A model generated the notes under the pieces. It made no database searches. It saw only the letters and a program-made list of their open reading frames with translations, and was not told the origin of the DNA. Positions 34,372 to 44,039 of a DNA stretch of 64,000 nucleotides are shown here, piece by piece (position 1 is the stretch's first letter; the number at the start of each line of letters is the position of its first letter). Source of the DNA: Solobacterium sp. (lineage in GTDB: Bacteria > Bacillota_I > Bacilli_A > Erysipelotrichales > Erysipelotrichaceae); the NCBI GenBank assembly GCA_017510405.1, contig JAFWNG010000019.1:1-64000 (forward strand), written 5' to 3'. A program made the translations under genes and the position numbers.

Positions 34372-36162
34372 ATGCCCGGAAGAGGAGACCGCGGCGGCAA
34401 AAAGGAAAAGCCGAAAGACGCCCGCGGTACAATGCGCCGCATCCTGAAATATCTCGCAGAGTACCGCCTTGCCGTATTTATTCTGTTTCTCTGTGCCATA
34501 TTGAGCAATCTCGGCAACCTGCTTGGTCCGCGCTTTGCCGGCAAAGCCATCGGCGTTGCTGAAGCCGGTGCCCGCCAGGGAGTCGGTATGGTAGATATGG
34601 ACCTTGTACTGCACTATACACTGATCATGCTGGGAGTGTATGTCGGTTCCAACATCCTGTCATTCCTGGTAACGATCGGAATGAGCCGCGTCGGCAAGCA
34701 CGTGGCGGAAAACATGCGCCGTGATGTATTCGAAAAACTCATGCGCATGCCGGTACGTTACTTTGACCGCAACCAGGCCGGCGATATCATCAGCCGTGTT
34801 TCGTATGATATCGATGTCGTATCGACCAGTCTGTGCACAGACCTGATCCACATCATGACCAGTCTGATCACGGTGGCGGGAAGTTTCATCATGATGTGCG
34901 TGATCTCTCTGCCGTTAGTCGGCTGTATGATCTTTACGATTCCGGTATCCATCCTGTTCACCCGTCATATGAGCCGCATTACGCGTCCCCTTTACGCTGA
35001 ACGAAGCCGTTCCTACGGCATCATGAACGGCTATGCCGAAGAGATGTTTACCGGTCAGAAAACGATTCTTGCCTATGCCCGTGAAAAAGAAACGGCGGAG
35101 GACTTCTCAAAGATCAACCGCCGGGCTGCGGAAGCGTATAAGAACGCGGACGGCAGAGGAATGACCATGGGACCGACGATCGGTATGATCTCCAACTTCG
35201 GTCTTGCGGCCATCGGTATGGGCGGCGCGGTCCTGTACATGTACGGGATCGTCGGCCTTGAAGCAATTTCCAGCTTTGTGCTGTACAGCCGCAAGTTCTC
35301 CGGACCGATCAATGAGATCTCCAATATTATCAATGAGATCCTGAGCGCGTTGGCGGCCAGTGAGCGTGTCTTCCAGCTGCTCGACGCACCGGAGGAAACT
35401 GCCGATCTGCCGTATGCGTCAGATCTTGAAGACTGCCGAGGCGACGTCGAGGCAGACCATGTCAGCTTCGGATACCTTCCGGAAAAGACCGTTCTGCACG
35501 ATATCAGTTTCCATGCCGAACCAGGGCAGACGATCGCAATCGTCGGACCGACCGGCGCCGGCAAGACTACGATCATCAATCTGCTCATGCGTTTCTATGA
35601 TATCGATTCCGGAGAGATCCGGGTGGACGAACGTCCGCACCGCGAGTACACGCTGAAGAGCCTGCGCAAGAACTATTCCATGGTCCTGCAGGATACGTGG
35701 CTGTTCCAGGGCACAGTCTATGACAACATTGCCTACGGCAAGGAAAATGCTTCGCACGAAGAGGTCGTCGAAGCCGCAAAAGCCGCAAAGATCCACAACT
35801 ACATCCTGCGTCTTCCCGACGGCTACAACACCATCATCTACGAAGACGGCGGCAACATCTCCAAGGGACAGAAGCAGCTGCTTACCATTGCCAGAGCCAT
35901 GCTGTACAACACCAATATGCTTATACTGGACGAAGCCACCAGCAACGTTGATACCAATACCGAACGGGAAGTCCAGAAAGCGATCCGCAGTCTGATGAAA
36001 GGCAAGACATGCTTCGTAATCGCCCACCGTCTCTCCACGATCCAGAACGCCGACCGCATTCTCGTGGTCAACGAAGGAGACGTGGTCGAACAGGGAACCC
36101 ACGATGAGCTGATGGCGCAGAAGGGCTTCTACTATAAGCTTTACGCCAGCCAGTTCCAGTAA
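34372..36162 (+). CDS. ABC exporter half-transporter, subunit 2 (degenerate signature motif)
   Basis: A 596-residue TMD-NBD protein. A basic, glycine-rich leader (about 1-20) precedes six helices; Walker A is GPTGAGKTT near 391, the signature is degenerate (ISKGQKQ near 495) and Walker B is canonical (LILDEATSNVD near 518). Together with the upstream subunit it should form a heterodimeric multidrug or lipid exporter in the cytoplasmic membrane. TAGGAGG precedes the ATG, 12 bases after subunit 1. Terminator at 36168. Confidence 0.91.
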   Translation: MPGRGDRGGKKEKPKDARGTMRRILKYLAEYRLAVFILFLCAILSNLGNLLGPRFAGKAIGVAEAGARQGVGMVDMDLVLHYTLIMLGVYVGSNILSFLVTIGMSRVGKHVAENMRRDVFEKLMRMPVRYFDRNQAGDIISRVSYDIDVVSTSLCTDLIHIMTSLITVAGSFIMMCVISLPLVGCMIFTIPVSILFTRHMSRITRPLYAERSRSYGIMNGYAEEMFTGQKTILAYAREKETAEDFSKINRRAAEAYKNADGRGMTMGPTIGMISNFGLAAIGMGGAVLYMYGIVGLEAISSFVLYSRKFSGPINEISNIINEILSALAASERVFQLLDAPEETADLPYASDLEDCRGDVEADHVSFGYLPEKTVLHDISFHAEPGQTIAIVGPTGAGKTTIINLLMRFYDIDSGEIRVDERPHREYTLKSLRKNYSMVLQDTWLFQGTVYDNIAYGKENASHEEVVEAAKAAKIHNYILRLPDGYNTIIYEDGGNISKGQKQLLTIARAMLYNTNMLILDEATSNVDTNTEREVQKAIRSLMKGKTCFVIAHRLSTIQNADRILVVNEGDVVEQGTHDELMAQKGFYYKLYASQFQ

Positions 36163-36167
36163 TACTG

Positions 36168-36195
36168 CAGCAGATCCCTTCGGGTCTGCTGTTTT
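36168..36195 (+). terminator. Terminator of the MarR-ABC operon
   Basis: CAGCAGA-CCC (36168-36178, one bulged T) pairs with GGGTCTGCTG (36182-36191), then TTTT. Confidence 0.8.
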
Positions 36196-36302
36196 CATAT
36201 GCCGCTGCGTTGAAACAGACAATTCCATAGAACAGCATGCTGTGAAATTGGTAAACTGTATATGTATATGTTCTGACACAGAGAATACGGAGGTAAAACA
36301 AT

Positions 36303-39300
36303 ATGCCGAGAAAGATACTGTCGATTCTTTTCTCCATGATCCTGGCTTTATCCGTCCTGCCGGTACATGCCGCCGCAGAAGAAGCGGAGCCGGGCAGCGA
36401 AGAAGAAGCGGTCACACTGAACAGCAGTGTGTATAATAACCTGTATTACGAAATCATTAACGGCTATGTGACGATCACGGGACACAAAGCGGATTTTCTG
36501 ACTTTGGAAATTCCGGCCGAGATCGATGGCTATCCGGTAACTGCCATCGGTGAGAATGCATTTCAGAACTGCCATTATCTCAGGGAAGTCACTCTGCCGG
36601 ACAGTATCCAGATAATAAACAATTATGCTTTTAATGGATGTACCGCTCTCGAAAAAGCTGTGCTCGGCAGCGGCATCATTGATATTGGCGCCTATGCATT
36701 CAACAACTGCATCAGTCTTTCGGATCTCTCCTATGGGAATCGGCTGGAGACGATCGGAGACTATGCTTTCTCTGGATGCAGCGGACTGGACGGAACACTG
36801 AGATTATCTCATAGTCTGGAAACGATTGGAGAAGCTGCTTTCATGGGATGCTCCGGACTCACAGGGGATATCGTTATTCCAAACACTGTGAAAGAGATAT
36901 CGGCGGATGCGTTCTCCGGCTGTTCCGGGTTTGACGGAGAACTGATCCTGTACAGCGGGACGACGGTGATCGGAGATTTTGCATTCTACAAATGCAGCAG
37001 TCTTCAGGGACCTCTCAACCTTCCATCCGGCATCACGAGGATCGGGGACGGTGCGTTTCATTCCTGCTACAAGCTGTCCGGAGACCTGGTGCTTCCGGAA
37101 AAGCTGACGTACCTTGGTGAGAACTCCTTTGCATACTGCACCGATATTGCCGATACAATCGTCATACCGGACGGTCTGGAAAAGATCTCGCCGGGTGCGT
37201 TTGCCTGGTGTTCGGGCTTTACCGCTTTAAATATGGGGATCGGCGTGAAAGAAGTGGGAGAAGCCGCCTTTAACAGGTGCGGATCGCTGACAACAGTGTA
37301 TTATGCCGGTTCAGATGATGAGTGGAACAGCATCGTGATCGGTGATAAAAATGATCCGCTGCTGGAGGCAGAAAGGATCTTCACCGGCAATGTTCCGGCG
37401 GAGGGCGTTGAACTGAATGAAAGCAGTCTGGAGCTTGCGAAGGGCTCCTCTGTTCAGCTGACTGCCTCTGTATATCCGGAAAACGCTTCGAATAAGAATG
37501 TGAGTTGGTCCAGCAGTGATGACAGCATTGCGTCTGTAGACACGGAAGGAAAAGTCACCGCTGTCAGCGACGGCACAGCTTTGATCACCGTTACAACAGA
37601 GGACGGCGGCTTTACTGCTTCCTGTTCTGTTACGGTAAAAACACCGGTCAAACCGGAAACACTGCATTTCTATTCCGAAGAAGCAAAAGGTTTAGCCGGA
37701 GACAGGATGGATCTGTACTTTGAACGTACACCGTCAGAGTCCCTTCTCTATCCGTTGAATTACTATTCCAGTGATCCCGATGTGGCGGAGATCGTGGAAG
37801 TCGGCAGTAATTATGTGACCGTTGAACTGCTGAAAGAAGGTACGACAGAGATCGAGATCTATTGCGAGTCTGTATATGACCGTGTTCTGCTTACCGTACT
37901 GGAAGGAGATTATGCCGGCTATATCACGTTCCCGAACGGAAACGGGGCAGTGATCCTGAAGGACGATACATACCAGCTCCAGTACCGGCTTGGAATCAAC
38001 AGCGATCCGTCAAAAACAGAGTTCGCAGATGAAAAGGTGACCTTCACTGTCAATGATCCAAGTATCGCTTCGGTCGATGAAAACGGACTTGTGACCGGAC
38101 TGAAGGCCGGCACGACCGGTATCACAGCATCGATCACGATCGGTTCTGAGGCATATTTCACGCTTACGGTAAGTGAGCGGCCTGAATCTGTCGCTTTCCG
38201 TGAAGACGTCAGCTACCGGATCCCGGATTATGCGGATAATAAGAATATTCAGGACTTTGTCACAATGACGCCGCAGGGGACAGTGGTCGGCGCATTTGAA
38301 CTGACTTCTTCCGATCCTTCCGTGATCACGATCACTCCGGACGGCTGGATGTCTTTTGAGAATGCCGGTACAGCGACGATTACTCTGAAAGCGAAAAATG
38401 ATGCATCGATCAAAGCTTCTCATTCCTTTGAAGTATATGATGCACCGGCACCGACATCGATGAGCGCTCCGGATCTGCCGGAAACGGTCTATACAAACTA
38501 TAAATATCATCTGCACGTGGACTACGAAGCGGCAGATGCTGATCCGTCAACAGACTGGGTGCTGGATGCCGGAGATTCCGCCGGTCAGTTCCGTCTTTAC
38601 CGCTACAGCGAAGAGTTTGACAACCAGGCGGTACTCTGTGTCTTCGGCACCGGTGATATTACTGTTACAGCCACAAGCAGAGCAAATCCTTCTCTGACGC
38701 ATACCTTCACTTTCCACGCGGCAGAAGGAAACGAAGCATATGATGCATATGACAGCAGTTTCCGCTTATATGATGTTCACAAAGACGCAATGATCGAGAA
38801 TGCGGAAGAATATGTGCTGGAACTGGGAAGAACCTATACGCTGATCATGGATCTTACCGGCAGCCGTACCGTTCCATGCAATGACCGGATGAATAACTAC
38901 TATTTCAACACTCTGTTCAGCCAGGAATTCTTCGATCAGATCACACTGGCAGAACCCGGCCAGTCGTCCGGACAGGGTGCCGGTGCAAACCTCCTGATAC
39001 CGGATCTCGTACAGGATGGCTGCGGCGTACTGATCAAAACCACGCAGAAAGGCTCGCAGGAATTCACTTTCCTCGGAAAGACTGTAAAGATCACAGTCGT
39101 TGATAAGACACATGAGATCGAGATCGAACCGCAGGAAAACGAAGTATACAACGAAGGCAATGTGGATGAATCGATCATCGATGCCCTTCGCGGCGGCGGG
39201 GATCTCGGTGCCGGCGAAGCACTGGCCAATGCGGCAGGCGAAAACTGGATCCTGGATCTTGCGGATATACCGGAAGACGCAGATTCCCTTCTGATCCGTA

Positions 39301-40652
39301 CGTATTTTGAGATCCACGCTGAAGGGTATACCAAAGACGAAGAGACAGGCGATGCGGAACTCTCTCTTTCGATCACGCCGTCTTTTGCACTGATCGCACT
39401 GGATGAAAACGGGCAGGAAATGGTTCCGATTCTGATGATAGGAAATCTGACCATTGACGAACCGGTAACGCTTCGTATTCCTGTCGGGGATGCCTTTGAC
39501 GGATTTGACACGGTATATATCCGACATATCACGTACGACTTTGAGAAGGTCTATAAGGGAACCGTTGAAGATGGCTATGTGGTCTTTGAAAATCCGGACG
39601 GCTTCAGCCAGTTCATCATTACTACGAAACCGATCGACGATCACCATGTGAACGGTGTCGAACTGAATAAAAACGAACTGACGCTCAGAGTCGGAAAGAG
39701 CGAGAAATTAACAGCGACGGTACTGCCGGCAGACGCGGAAGACAAGAGCGTTACATGGTCCAGCAGTGACCCGACCGCAGTAACAGTGGATCAGAACGGC
39801 AGAGTGACAGCTGTGGCAGATCACGGCATCGAACAGCCGTCACAGGCAGTCATCACCGTCACCACAAAAGACGGCGGCTATACCGCATCCTGCACCGTGA
39901 CCGTGGAAGATCCGATCAACCAGTTTGTAAGGCGTCTGTACCGGCTCTGCTTCGACCGTGAAGCAGAAGAGAGCGGATTCAATACCTGGACGACAGTACT
40001 GAAGAACCGTTCCTATACGGCTGCACGGGCAGTCGTTGGATTCTTCCTGAGTGATGAAATGAAAGCACTTGATCTTGAACCGGAAGAGTTCGTGGAGAGA
40101 TGCTATCTGGTCATGATGGACCGTGAAAGTGACGAAGGCGGCATGAAGACATGGTCAGACTGTCTGGATGCGGGCATGTCCGAACTGTTCATTCTGTCCG
40201 GCTTCATCGGCAGCGGCGAGTTCCAGGCAATCTGCGCAGACACCGGCATCGAAGTCGGAACGATCAAGATCACAGAGGCAAGAGATATGAACTTCGGCAT
40301 CACGGCGTTCGTATCGAGATGCTATACAGAAGTACTGGAAAGAACAGCCGAAGCGGAAGGACTGAATACCTGGTGCGGATACATCTTCAAGGACGCAAAC
40401 CGGAAAGCAAATGCAATCTGGGTGGCATCGAACGGATTCTTCCACAGTCCGGAATACCTTGCGAAACATACAAGCGACGCCGAATATGTGCATACACTGT
40501 ACAGAACGTTCTTCGGACGTGATGAAGACGAAGGCGGCTATAAAACATGGATGGGAGAACTGGCAAAAGGAAAGAGCCGTGATTACGTCATGTCCGGCTT
40601 CTCCAACAGTAAAGAGTTCAACGAGATCATGGCATCCTATGGAATCCGGTAA
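36303..40652 (+). CDS. Secreted surface protein: BspA-like LRR, Ig-like (Big_2) and DUF4214 domains
   Basis: A 1449-residue protein. A signal peptide (about 1-24, cleavage near VHA-AAEE) is followed by eleven BspA/LRR_5-type leucine-rich repeats (about 50-340), each with an xxAFxxC core. Bacterial Ig-like Big_2 domains follow at about 369-448 and 1116-1204 (WSSSD, ITVTT-DGG-TASC), with related but weaker Ig-like segments near 540-710. The last 240 residues hold about three DUF4214 units (LYRLCFDREAEESGFNTW, LYRTFFGRDEDEGGYKTW). There is no LPXTG or other obvious anchor, so DUF4214 may mediate attachment. GGAGG precedes the ATG. Likely an adhesin or matrix-binding protein; monocistronic. Confidence 0.88.
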   Translation: MPRKILSILFSMILALSVLPVHAAAEEAEPGSEEEAVTLNSSVYNNLYYEIINGYVTITGHKADFLTLEIPAEIDGYPVTAIGENAFQNCHYLREVTLPDSIQIINNYAFNGCTALEKAVLGSGIIDIGAYAFNNCISLSDLSYGNRLETIGDYAFSGCSGLDGTLRLSHSLETIGEAAFMGCSGLTGDIVIPNTVKEISADAFSGCSGFDGELILYSGTTVIGDFAFYKCSSLQGPLNLPSGITRIGDGAFHSCYKLSGDLVLPEKLTYLGENSFAYCTDIADTIVIPDGLEKISPGAFAWCSGFTALNMGIGVKEVGEAAFNRCGSLTTVYYAGSDDEWNSIVIGDKNDPLLEAERIFTGNVPAEGVELNESSLELAKGSSVQLTASVYPENASNKNVSWSSSDDSIASVDTEGKVTAVSDGTALITVTTEDGGFTASCSVTVKTPVKPETLHFYSEEAKGLAGDRMDLYFERTPSESLLYPLNYYSSDPDVAEIVEVGSNYVTVELLKEGTTEIEIYCESVYDRVLLTVLEGDYAGYITFPNGNGAVILKDDTYQLQYRLGINSDPSKTEFADEKVTFTVNDPSIASVDENGLVTGLKAGTTGITASITIGSEAYFTLTVSERPESVAFREDVSYRIPDYADNKNIQDFVTMTPQGTVVGAFELTSSDPSVITITPDGWMSFENAGTATITLKAKNDASIKASHSFEVYDAPAPTSMSAPDLPETVYTNYKYHLHVDYEAADADPSTDWVLDAGDSAGQFRLYRYSEEFDNQAVLCVFGTGDITVTATSRANPSLTHTFTFHAAEGNEAYDAYDSSFRLYDVHKDAMIENAEEYVLELGRTYTLIMDLTGSRTVPCNDRMNNYYFNTLFSQEFFDQITLAEPGQSSGQGAGANLLIPDLVQDGCGVLIKTTQKGSQEFTFLGKTVKITVVDKTHEIEIEPQENEVYNEGNVDESIIDALRGGGDLGAGEALANAAGENWILDLADIPEDADSLLIRTYFEIHAEGYTKDEETGDAELSLSITPSFALIALDENGQEMVPILMIGNLTIDEPVTLRIPVGDAFDGFDTVYIRHITYDFEKVYKGTVEDGYVVFENPDGFSQFIITTKPIDDHHVNGVELNKNELTLRVGKSEKLTATVLPADAEDKSVTWSSSDPTAVTVDQNGRVTAVADHGIEQPSQAVITVTTKDGGYTASCTVTVEDPINQFVRRLYRLCFDREAEESGFNTWTTVLKNRSYTAARAVVGFFLSDEMKALDLEPEEFVERCYLVMMDRESDEGGMKTWSDCLDAGMSELFILSGFIGSGEFQAICADTGIEVGTIKITEARDMNFGITAFVSRCYTEVLERTAEAEGLNTWCGYIFKDANRKANAIWVASNGFFHSPEYLAKHTSDAEYVHTLYRTFFGRDEDEGGYKTWMGELAKGKSRDYVMSGFSNSKEFNEIMASYGIR

Positions 40653-40686
40653 AACGGATCCGAACTGAAATAACACGTACAAAAGA

Positions 40687-40722
40687 AAGAGCAGCGGGCT
40701 GTGGATGGTACCTGCTGCTCTT
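40687..40722. terminator. Hairpin between the surface protein and the DegV gene
   Basis: AAGAGCAGC (40687-40695) pairs with GCTGCTCTT (40714-40722). On the minus strand it is followed by TCTTTT, so it chiefly serves DegV; on the plus strand only TTCCCC follows. Confidence 0.65.
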
Positions 40723-40759
40723 CCCCTTACGGGAGGGGGATTAAATAGCTTTTTATAAC

Positions 40760-41596
40760 TCAGCGGCTGACTTCTGTTTCACAGCTGATCACGACGCCCT
40801 TGCGTTCCATGTAATAGCTGCAGAGGCCGCGCGTCGGATACACAGTGATCTCAGCGTTCGGATATTCTTCCAGGATCTGTTCCTTCAGAAGAAGCGCCGC
40901 CTCTTCATTTTCCGTATGCGTGATCACCGCGCGTCCGCCGGCATAGCCGGCTTTTTTCATGTCCTGCATCATGACGCGAAGCGCTTTTCTCTGACCTCTT
41001 GCCTTGCCGGACACTTTGATCGTACCGCCTTCGGTCGCTGTGCCGGTCACTGCGATATTCAATACTGACAGAGCCGCCGCAGCAGCTTTGTTCACGCGGC
41101 CGTTCTGGCTGAGATTGTGCAGGGAAAAGAACGAGAAGAACAGACGCGTCTGTTTCTGGTATGCGCGGATCTGCTCATCGATGTCCGCAAAAGCCGCACC
41201 GCTGTTCACCAGTTCCGCCAGTTTCGTAAGAAGCAGAATTTCCTCGGCACCGGTGGAGAGGGAATCAATGACAGAGATCTTTGCGTCCGGATGTTCTTCC
41301 CGGTACATCTGGGAAGCTGTTACCGCGCTGTTATAGGAACCGGACAGTGCGCTTGTCACAGTCATGACGAAGATCTCGGAAGAACCTTCGTATGCCTGCA
41401 GCCATGCGTCCACAGACGGGCACGAAGTATAAGAGCGGCCTTTCCAGGCAGCGAGGTAATCCAGCAATTCTGTAACATTCAGGGATATATCATCGACAAA
41501 GCTTTTTTCGTCGGTATAGATCGTCAGCGGAACCGTACGGAAATCCGGGCTGTTCAATGCAAAAAGGTCACAGGATGAATCCGCGAGAATTCTCAT
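40760..41596 (-). CDS. DegV family fatty-acid-binding protein
   Basis: A 278-residue DegV protein. MRILADSSCDL is the family's opening strand, and TSCPSVDAWLQAYEGSSEIFVMTVTSALSGSYNSA contains the conserved Ser/Thr residues that hold the fatty-acid carboxylate. FakB-type members present fatty acids to the FakA kinase; no fakA is in the window. CAGGAGG precedes the ATG. Divergent from the TetR gene. Confidence 0.88.
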   Translation of the reverse strand: MRILADSSCDLFALNSPDFRTVPLTIYTDEKSFVDDISLNVTELLDYLAAWKGRSYTSCPSVDAWLQAYEGSSEIFVMTVTSALSGSYNSAVTASQMYREEHPDAKISVIDSLSTGAEEILLLTKLAELVNSGAAFADIDEQIRAYQKQTRLFFSFFSLHNLSQNGRVNKAAAAALSVLNIAVTGTATEGGTIKVSGKARGQRKALRVMMQDMKKAGYAGGRAVITHTENEEAALLLKEQILEEYPNAEITVYPTRGLCSYYMERKGVVISCETEVSR

Positions 41597-41670
41597 AAAT
41601 CAAAACCTCCTGATACACGCAAATTGTATGAAGATAATAGATATGGTAAAATGTACAAAACGGGCAAATA

Positions 41671-41686
41671 TGTAACAATTATTACA
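41671..41686. promoter_or_regulatory. Candidate TetR operator
   Basis: TGTAACAATTATTACA is a near-perfect palindrome (14 of 16 positions symmetric) 22 bases before the TetR start, in the DegV-TetR divergent region. A further TGTAACATT half-site lies at the start itself. Confidence 0.5.
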
Positions 41687-41708
41687 GAATTGCAGAAAGT
41701 GTAACATT

Positions 41709-42266
41709 ATGAAGATCAAGACCGATTACAACAGCCGAACCGTGACTACCCGCAAGGCGATCGGGGATGCCATACTGGATGAACTGGAACAGAAAGAGTT
41801 CAGCCGGATCAAAGTGACTGACGTCATCCAGAGAGCCGGCATCTCCCGCATGTCCTTTTACCGCTATTACGAGAACCTGTACGATGCCCTGTGTGATTAT
41901 CTGGATATTGTCGTGACCGGATATATGATCGAAGGGGGAGAACTGAACGATCCCGGCGTATTCATGTGTCTGGAACATATTGAGTTCTCACTGAATTACT
42001 TTGACCGCTACTCCCGCTACTTCCTGATCCTGAACCGGCATGGTCTCTATACCGTGCTGATCGACGCTGTAAATGAATATATGATGAAAAACATTCTGCC
42101 GCAGAAAAAACTGCACATGTACGAATTATACGCATATGCCGGCGGACTGCTGAATTCCTTCCTGAAGTGGGAAGAAGGGGGCAAGCGGGAAAGTGCGCAC
42201 AACGTAGCCCGCATGATCTACCGCCTGTATAATCATCCAAATGATGAATCCGGGGAGGAAATATGA
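41709..42266 (+). CDS. TetR family transcriptional regulator
   Basis: A 185-residue TetR protein: ILDELEQKEFSRIKVTDVIQRAGISRMSFYRYYENL is the N-terminal helix-turn-helix. The C-terminal ligand domain is diverged. No clear ribosome site precedes the ATG. Its stop overlaps the nitroreductase start (ATGA), and that gene overlaps the S66 peptidase, so the three form one tightly coupled operon that TetR probably represses through the palindrome upstream. Confidence 0.86.
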   Translation: MKIKTDYNSRTVTTRKAIGDAILDELEQKEFSRIKVTDVIQRAGISRMSFYRYYENLYDALCDYLDIVVTGYMIEGGELNDPGVFMCLEHIEFSLNYFDRYSRYFLILNRHGLYTVLIDAVNEYMMKNILPQKKLHMYELYAYAGGLLNSFLKWEEGGKRESAHNVARMIYRLYNHPNDESGEEI

Positions 42267-42925
42267 TGGATATCAAAGAAGTAATGAAACAGCGCCACTC
42301 TGTGCGCTCCTATACGGATGAACCGATCAAAGCAGAAACACGCGTACAGCTTGACCGTTTTGTTCTGCAGTGCAATACCGAAAGCGGACTCAACATCTCT
42401 GTACAGTACGATGATCCGGACGGATTCGATTCCCGGCTTGCCCATTACGGAAACTTCCGCAATGTACGCAATTACATCGTACTGGCCGGAAAGAAAACAG
42501 CGGATTTTGATTTCCGCTGCGGATACTACGGAGAAAAGATCGTCCTCTATGCGCAGTCCCTTGGCCTCAATACCTGCTGGGCAGCCCTGACCTTCAACAA
42601 AAAGAATGTCAAGAAGATCCTGCGCACCGGTGATTCCCTGTGCATGGTCATTGCCCTTGGCTATGGCGAGTCCGCCGGCGTTCCCCATAAAGGCAGACAG
42701 GCCGTGGATCTGATCCAGGGCGATGTTCCGGACTGGTTCACAGAAGGCGTGGAAGCCGCACTCCTTGCGCCGACTGCCATGAACCAGCAGAAGTTTGAAT
42801 TCCTCCTGCAGGATGGTGAACCCGCGGTACAGGTAAAGGGGATCGGTCCCTATACCAGAGTCGATCTCGGCATCGTGGCATATCATTTTGAAGCGGTGAC
42901 GGGAAGAAAGGTAAGAGTCCTGTGA
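42263..42925 (+). CDS. Nitroreductase family protein
   Basis: A 220-residue flavoprotein of the nitroreductase family. VMKQRHSVRSYTDEPI is the FMN-contacting opening motif, and GEKIVLYAQSLGLNTCWAALTF is the characteristic central helix; AALLAPTAMNQQKFEF contains the second flavin-binding block. The family reduces nitroaromatics, quinones or flavins with NAD(P)H. GGGGAGG precedes the ATG. Coupled to TetR upstream and the S66 peptidase downstream. Confidence 0.86.
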   Translation: MMDIKEVMKQRHSVRSYTDEPIKAETRVQLDRFVLQCNTESGLNISVQYDDPDGFDSRLAHYGNFRNVRNYIVLAGKKTADFDFRCGYYGEKIVLYAQSLGLNTCWAALTFNKKNVKKILRTGDSLCMVIALGYGESAGVPHKGRQAVDLIQGDVPDWFTEGVEAALLAPTAMNQQKFEFLLQDGEPAVQVKGIGPYTRVDLGIVAYHFEAVTGRKVRVL

Positions 42926-43974
42926 AAAAACTGATCAAACCGCAGCGCCTGCGGCCCGGGGATACTGCCGCGATCGTTTCCCTGTCCAGCGGAATGCTCG
43001 GCGAACCGTGGGCATTGCACAAACTGGATATTGCCAGAGAACGTCTGGAAAACGACTTCGGTCTCCATGTAAAAGTCATGCCCAATGCCCTGAAAGGCAT
43101 TCAGTACTTATACGATCATCCGGAAGCCAGGGCGTCCGACCTGATGGAGGCATTCCGCGATCCGGAGGTCAAAGCCGTCTTCTGTGCCATCGGCGGCGAA
43201 GATTCCATCCGTCTGCTTCCCTACGTCGATCTGCAGGTGCTTCATGACAATCCCAAGATCTTTACCGGCTTTTCCGATACCACGTCCTGCCACATGATGA
43301 TGTTCAGGGCAGGTCTGATGTCCTACTACGGAGTATCGGTCATGACCAATCTGTCCGAATATGTCTCGATCAATGACTACACGCTGAATATGATCCGCAG
43401 TACGCTGATTGATCCGCAGCCGTTCCTGGAGATTCCTTCCGCGTCGTACTGGTACGATGATGAAGATGAAAAGATCTGGTGGTCCGAAGAAAACATGCAC
43501 CGGCGCAAAGCCTACCATCCCGAAGAAGTGGGATATGAGATCCTGCAGGGAAGCGGGATCGCTGAAGGCAGACTTCTGGGCGGATGCGCAGATGTCTTCG
43601 TATCTCTTACCGGCACGCCGCTCTGGCCTTCTTTGGAAGACTGGCAGGATGCCATTCTCTTTCTGGAGACCAGCGAAGCGGATATGCATGAGGTCATGCT
43701 GAGATGCCTGCTGCGAAACCTTCTGGCGCAGGGGATCTTTGACAGGATCCGCGGCGTCATCGTCGGGAAGCCGGCCAGAAGAAGCCGCTATGACGCATAC
43801 AAGGCAGCGCTTGTCGATGTTATCGGAAAAGAAGCAGGACATCCCGAACTGCCGATCCTTTACAATGTGAACTTCGGACATGCCGATCCGATCGGCGTGA
43901 TCCCGTACGGAGCGCTGTGCCGCATTGACGCCGATCAGGCAAAACTGTATCTGCTGGAAAGCGCGACAGAATAA
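42922..43974 (+). CDS. S66 family peptidase (LD-carboxypeptidase/MccF-like)
   Basis: A 350-residue S66 peptidase. RLRPGDTAAIVSLSSG opens the fold, AIGGEDSIRLLPYVD leads to the nucleophile Ser near 117 in GFSDTT, and the catalytic Glu and His lie in FLETSE and NFGHADP. S66 members either trim murein tetrapeptides (LdcA) or inactivate peptidyl-nucleotide antibiotics (MccF). The start is a GTG overlapping the nitroreductase stop. Context with a TetR regulator and a nitroreductase leans towards a xenobiotic or self-immunity function, but this is inference. Terminator at 44004. Confidence 0.87.
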   Translation: MKKLIKPQRLRPGDTAAIVSLSSGMLGEPWALHKLDIARERLENDFGLHVKVMPNALKGIQYLYDHPEARASDLMEAFRDPEVKAVFCAIGGEDSIRLLPYVDLQVLHDNPKIFTGFSDTTSCHMMMFRAGLMSYYGVSVMTNLSEYVSINDYTLNMIRSTLIDPQPFLEIPSASYWYDDEDEKIWWSEENMHRRKAYHPEEVGYEILQGSGIAEGRLLGGCADVFVSLTGTPLWPSLEDWQDAILFLETSEADMHEVMLRCLLRNLLAQGIFDRIRGVIVGKPARRSRYDAYKAALVDVIGKEAGHPELPILYNVNFGHADPIGVIPYGALCRIDADQAKLYLLESATE

Positions 43975-44003
43975 GCACATTTCTCCGAATGTACAAAAAG
44001 AAA

Positions 44004-44039
44004 GTGCGGCAACCGCTGTATACGGTCACCGCATTTTTT
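44004..44039. terminator. Bidirectional terminator between the S66 and PIG-L genes
   Basis: TGCGG (44005-44009) pairs with CCGCA (44029-44033), with an inner ACCG/CGGT stem, then TTTTTT on the plus strand and CTTTCTTTTT on the minus strand. Confidence 0.75.

Noticed and set aside
36500..37320. Regularly spaced near-repeats that could suggest a repeat array or CRISPR
   Set aside because: They encode the xxAFxxC leucine-rich repeats of the surface protein, vary in sequence and stay in frame.
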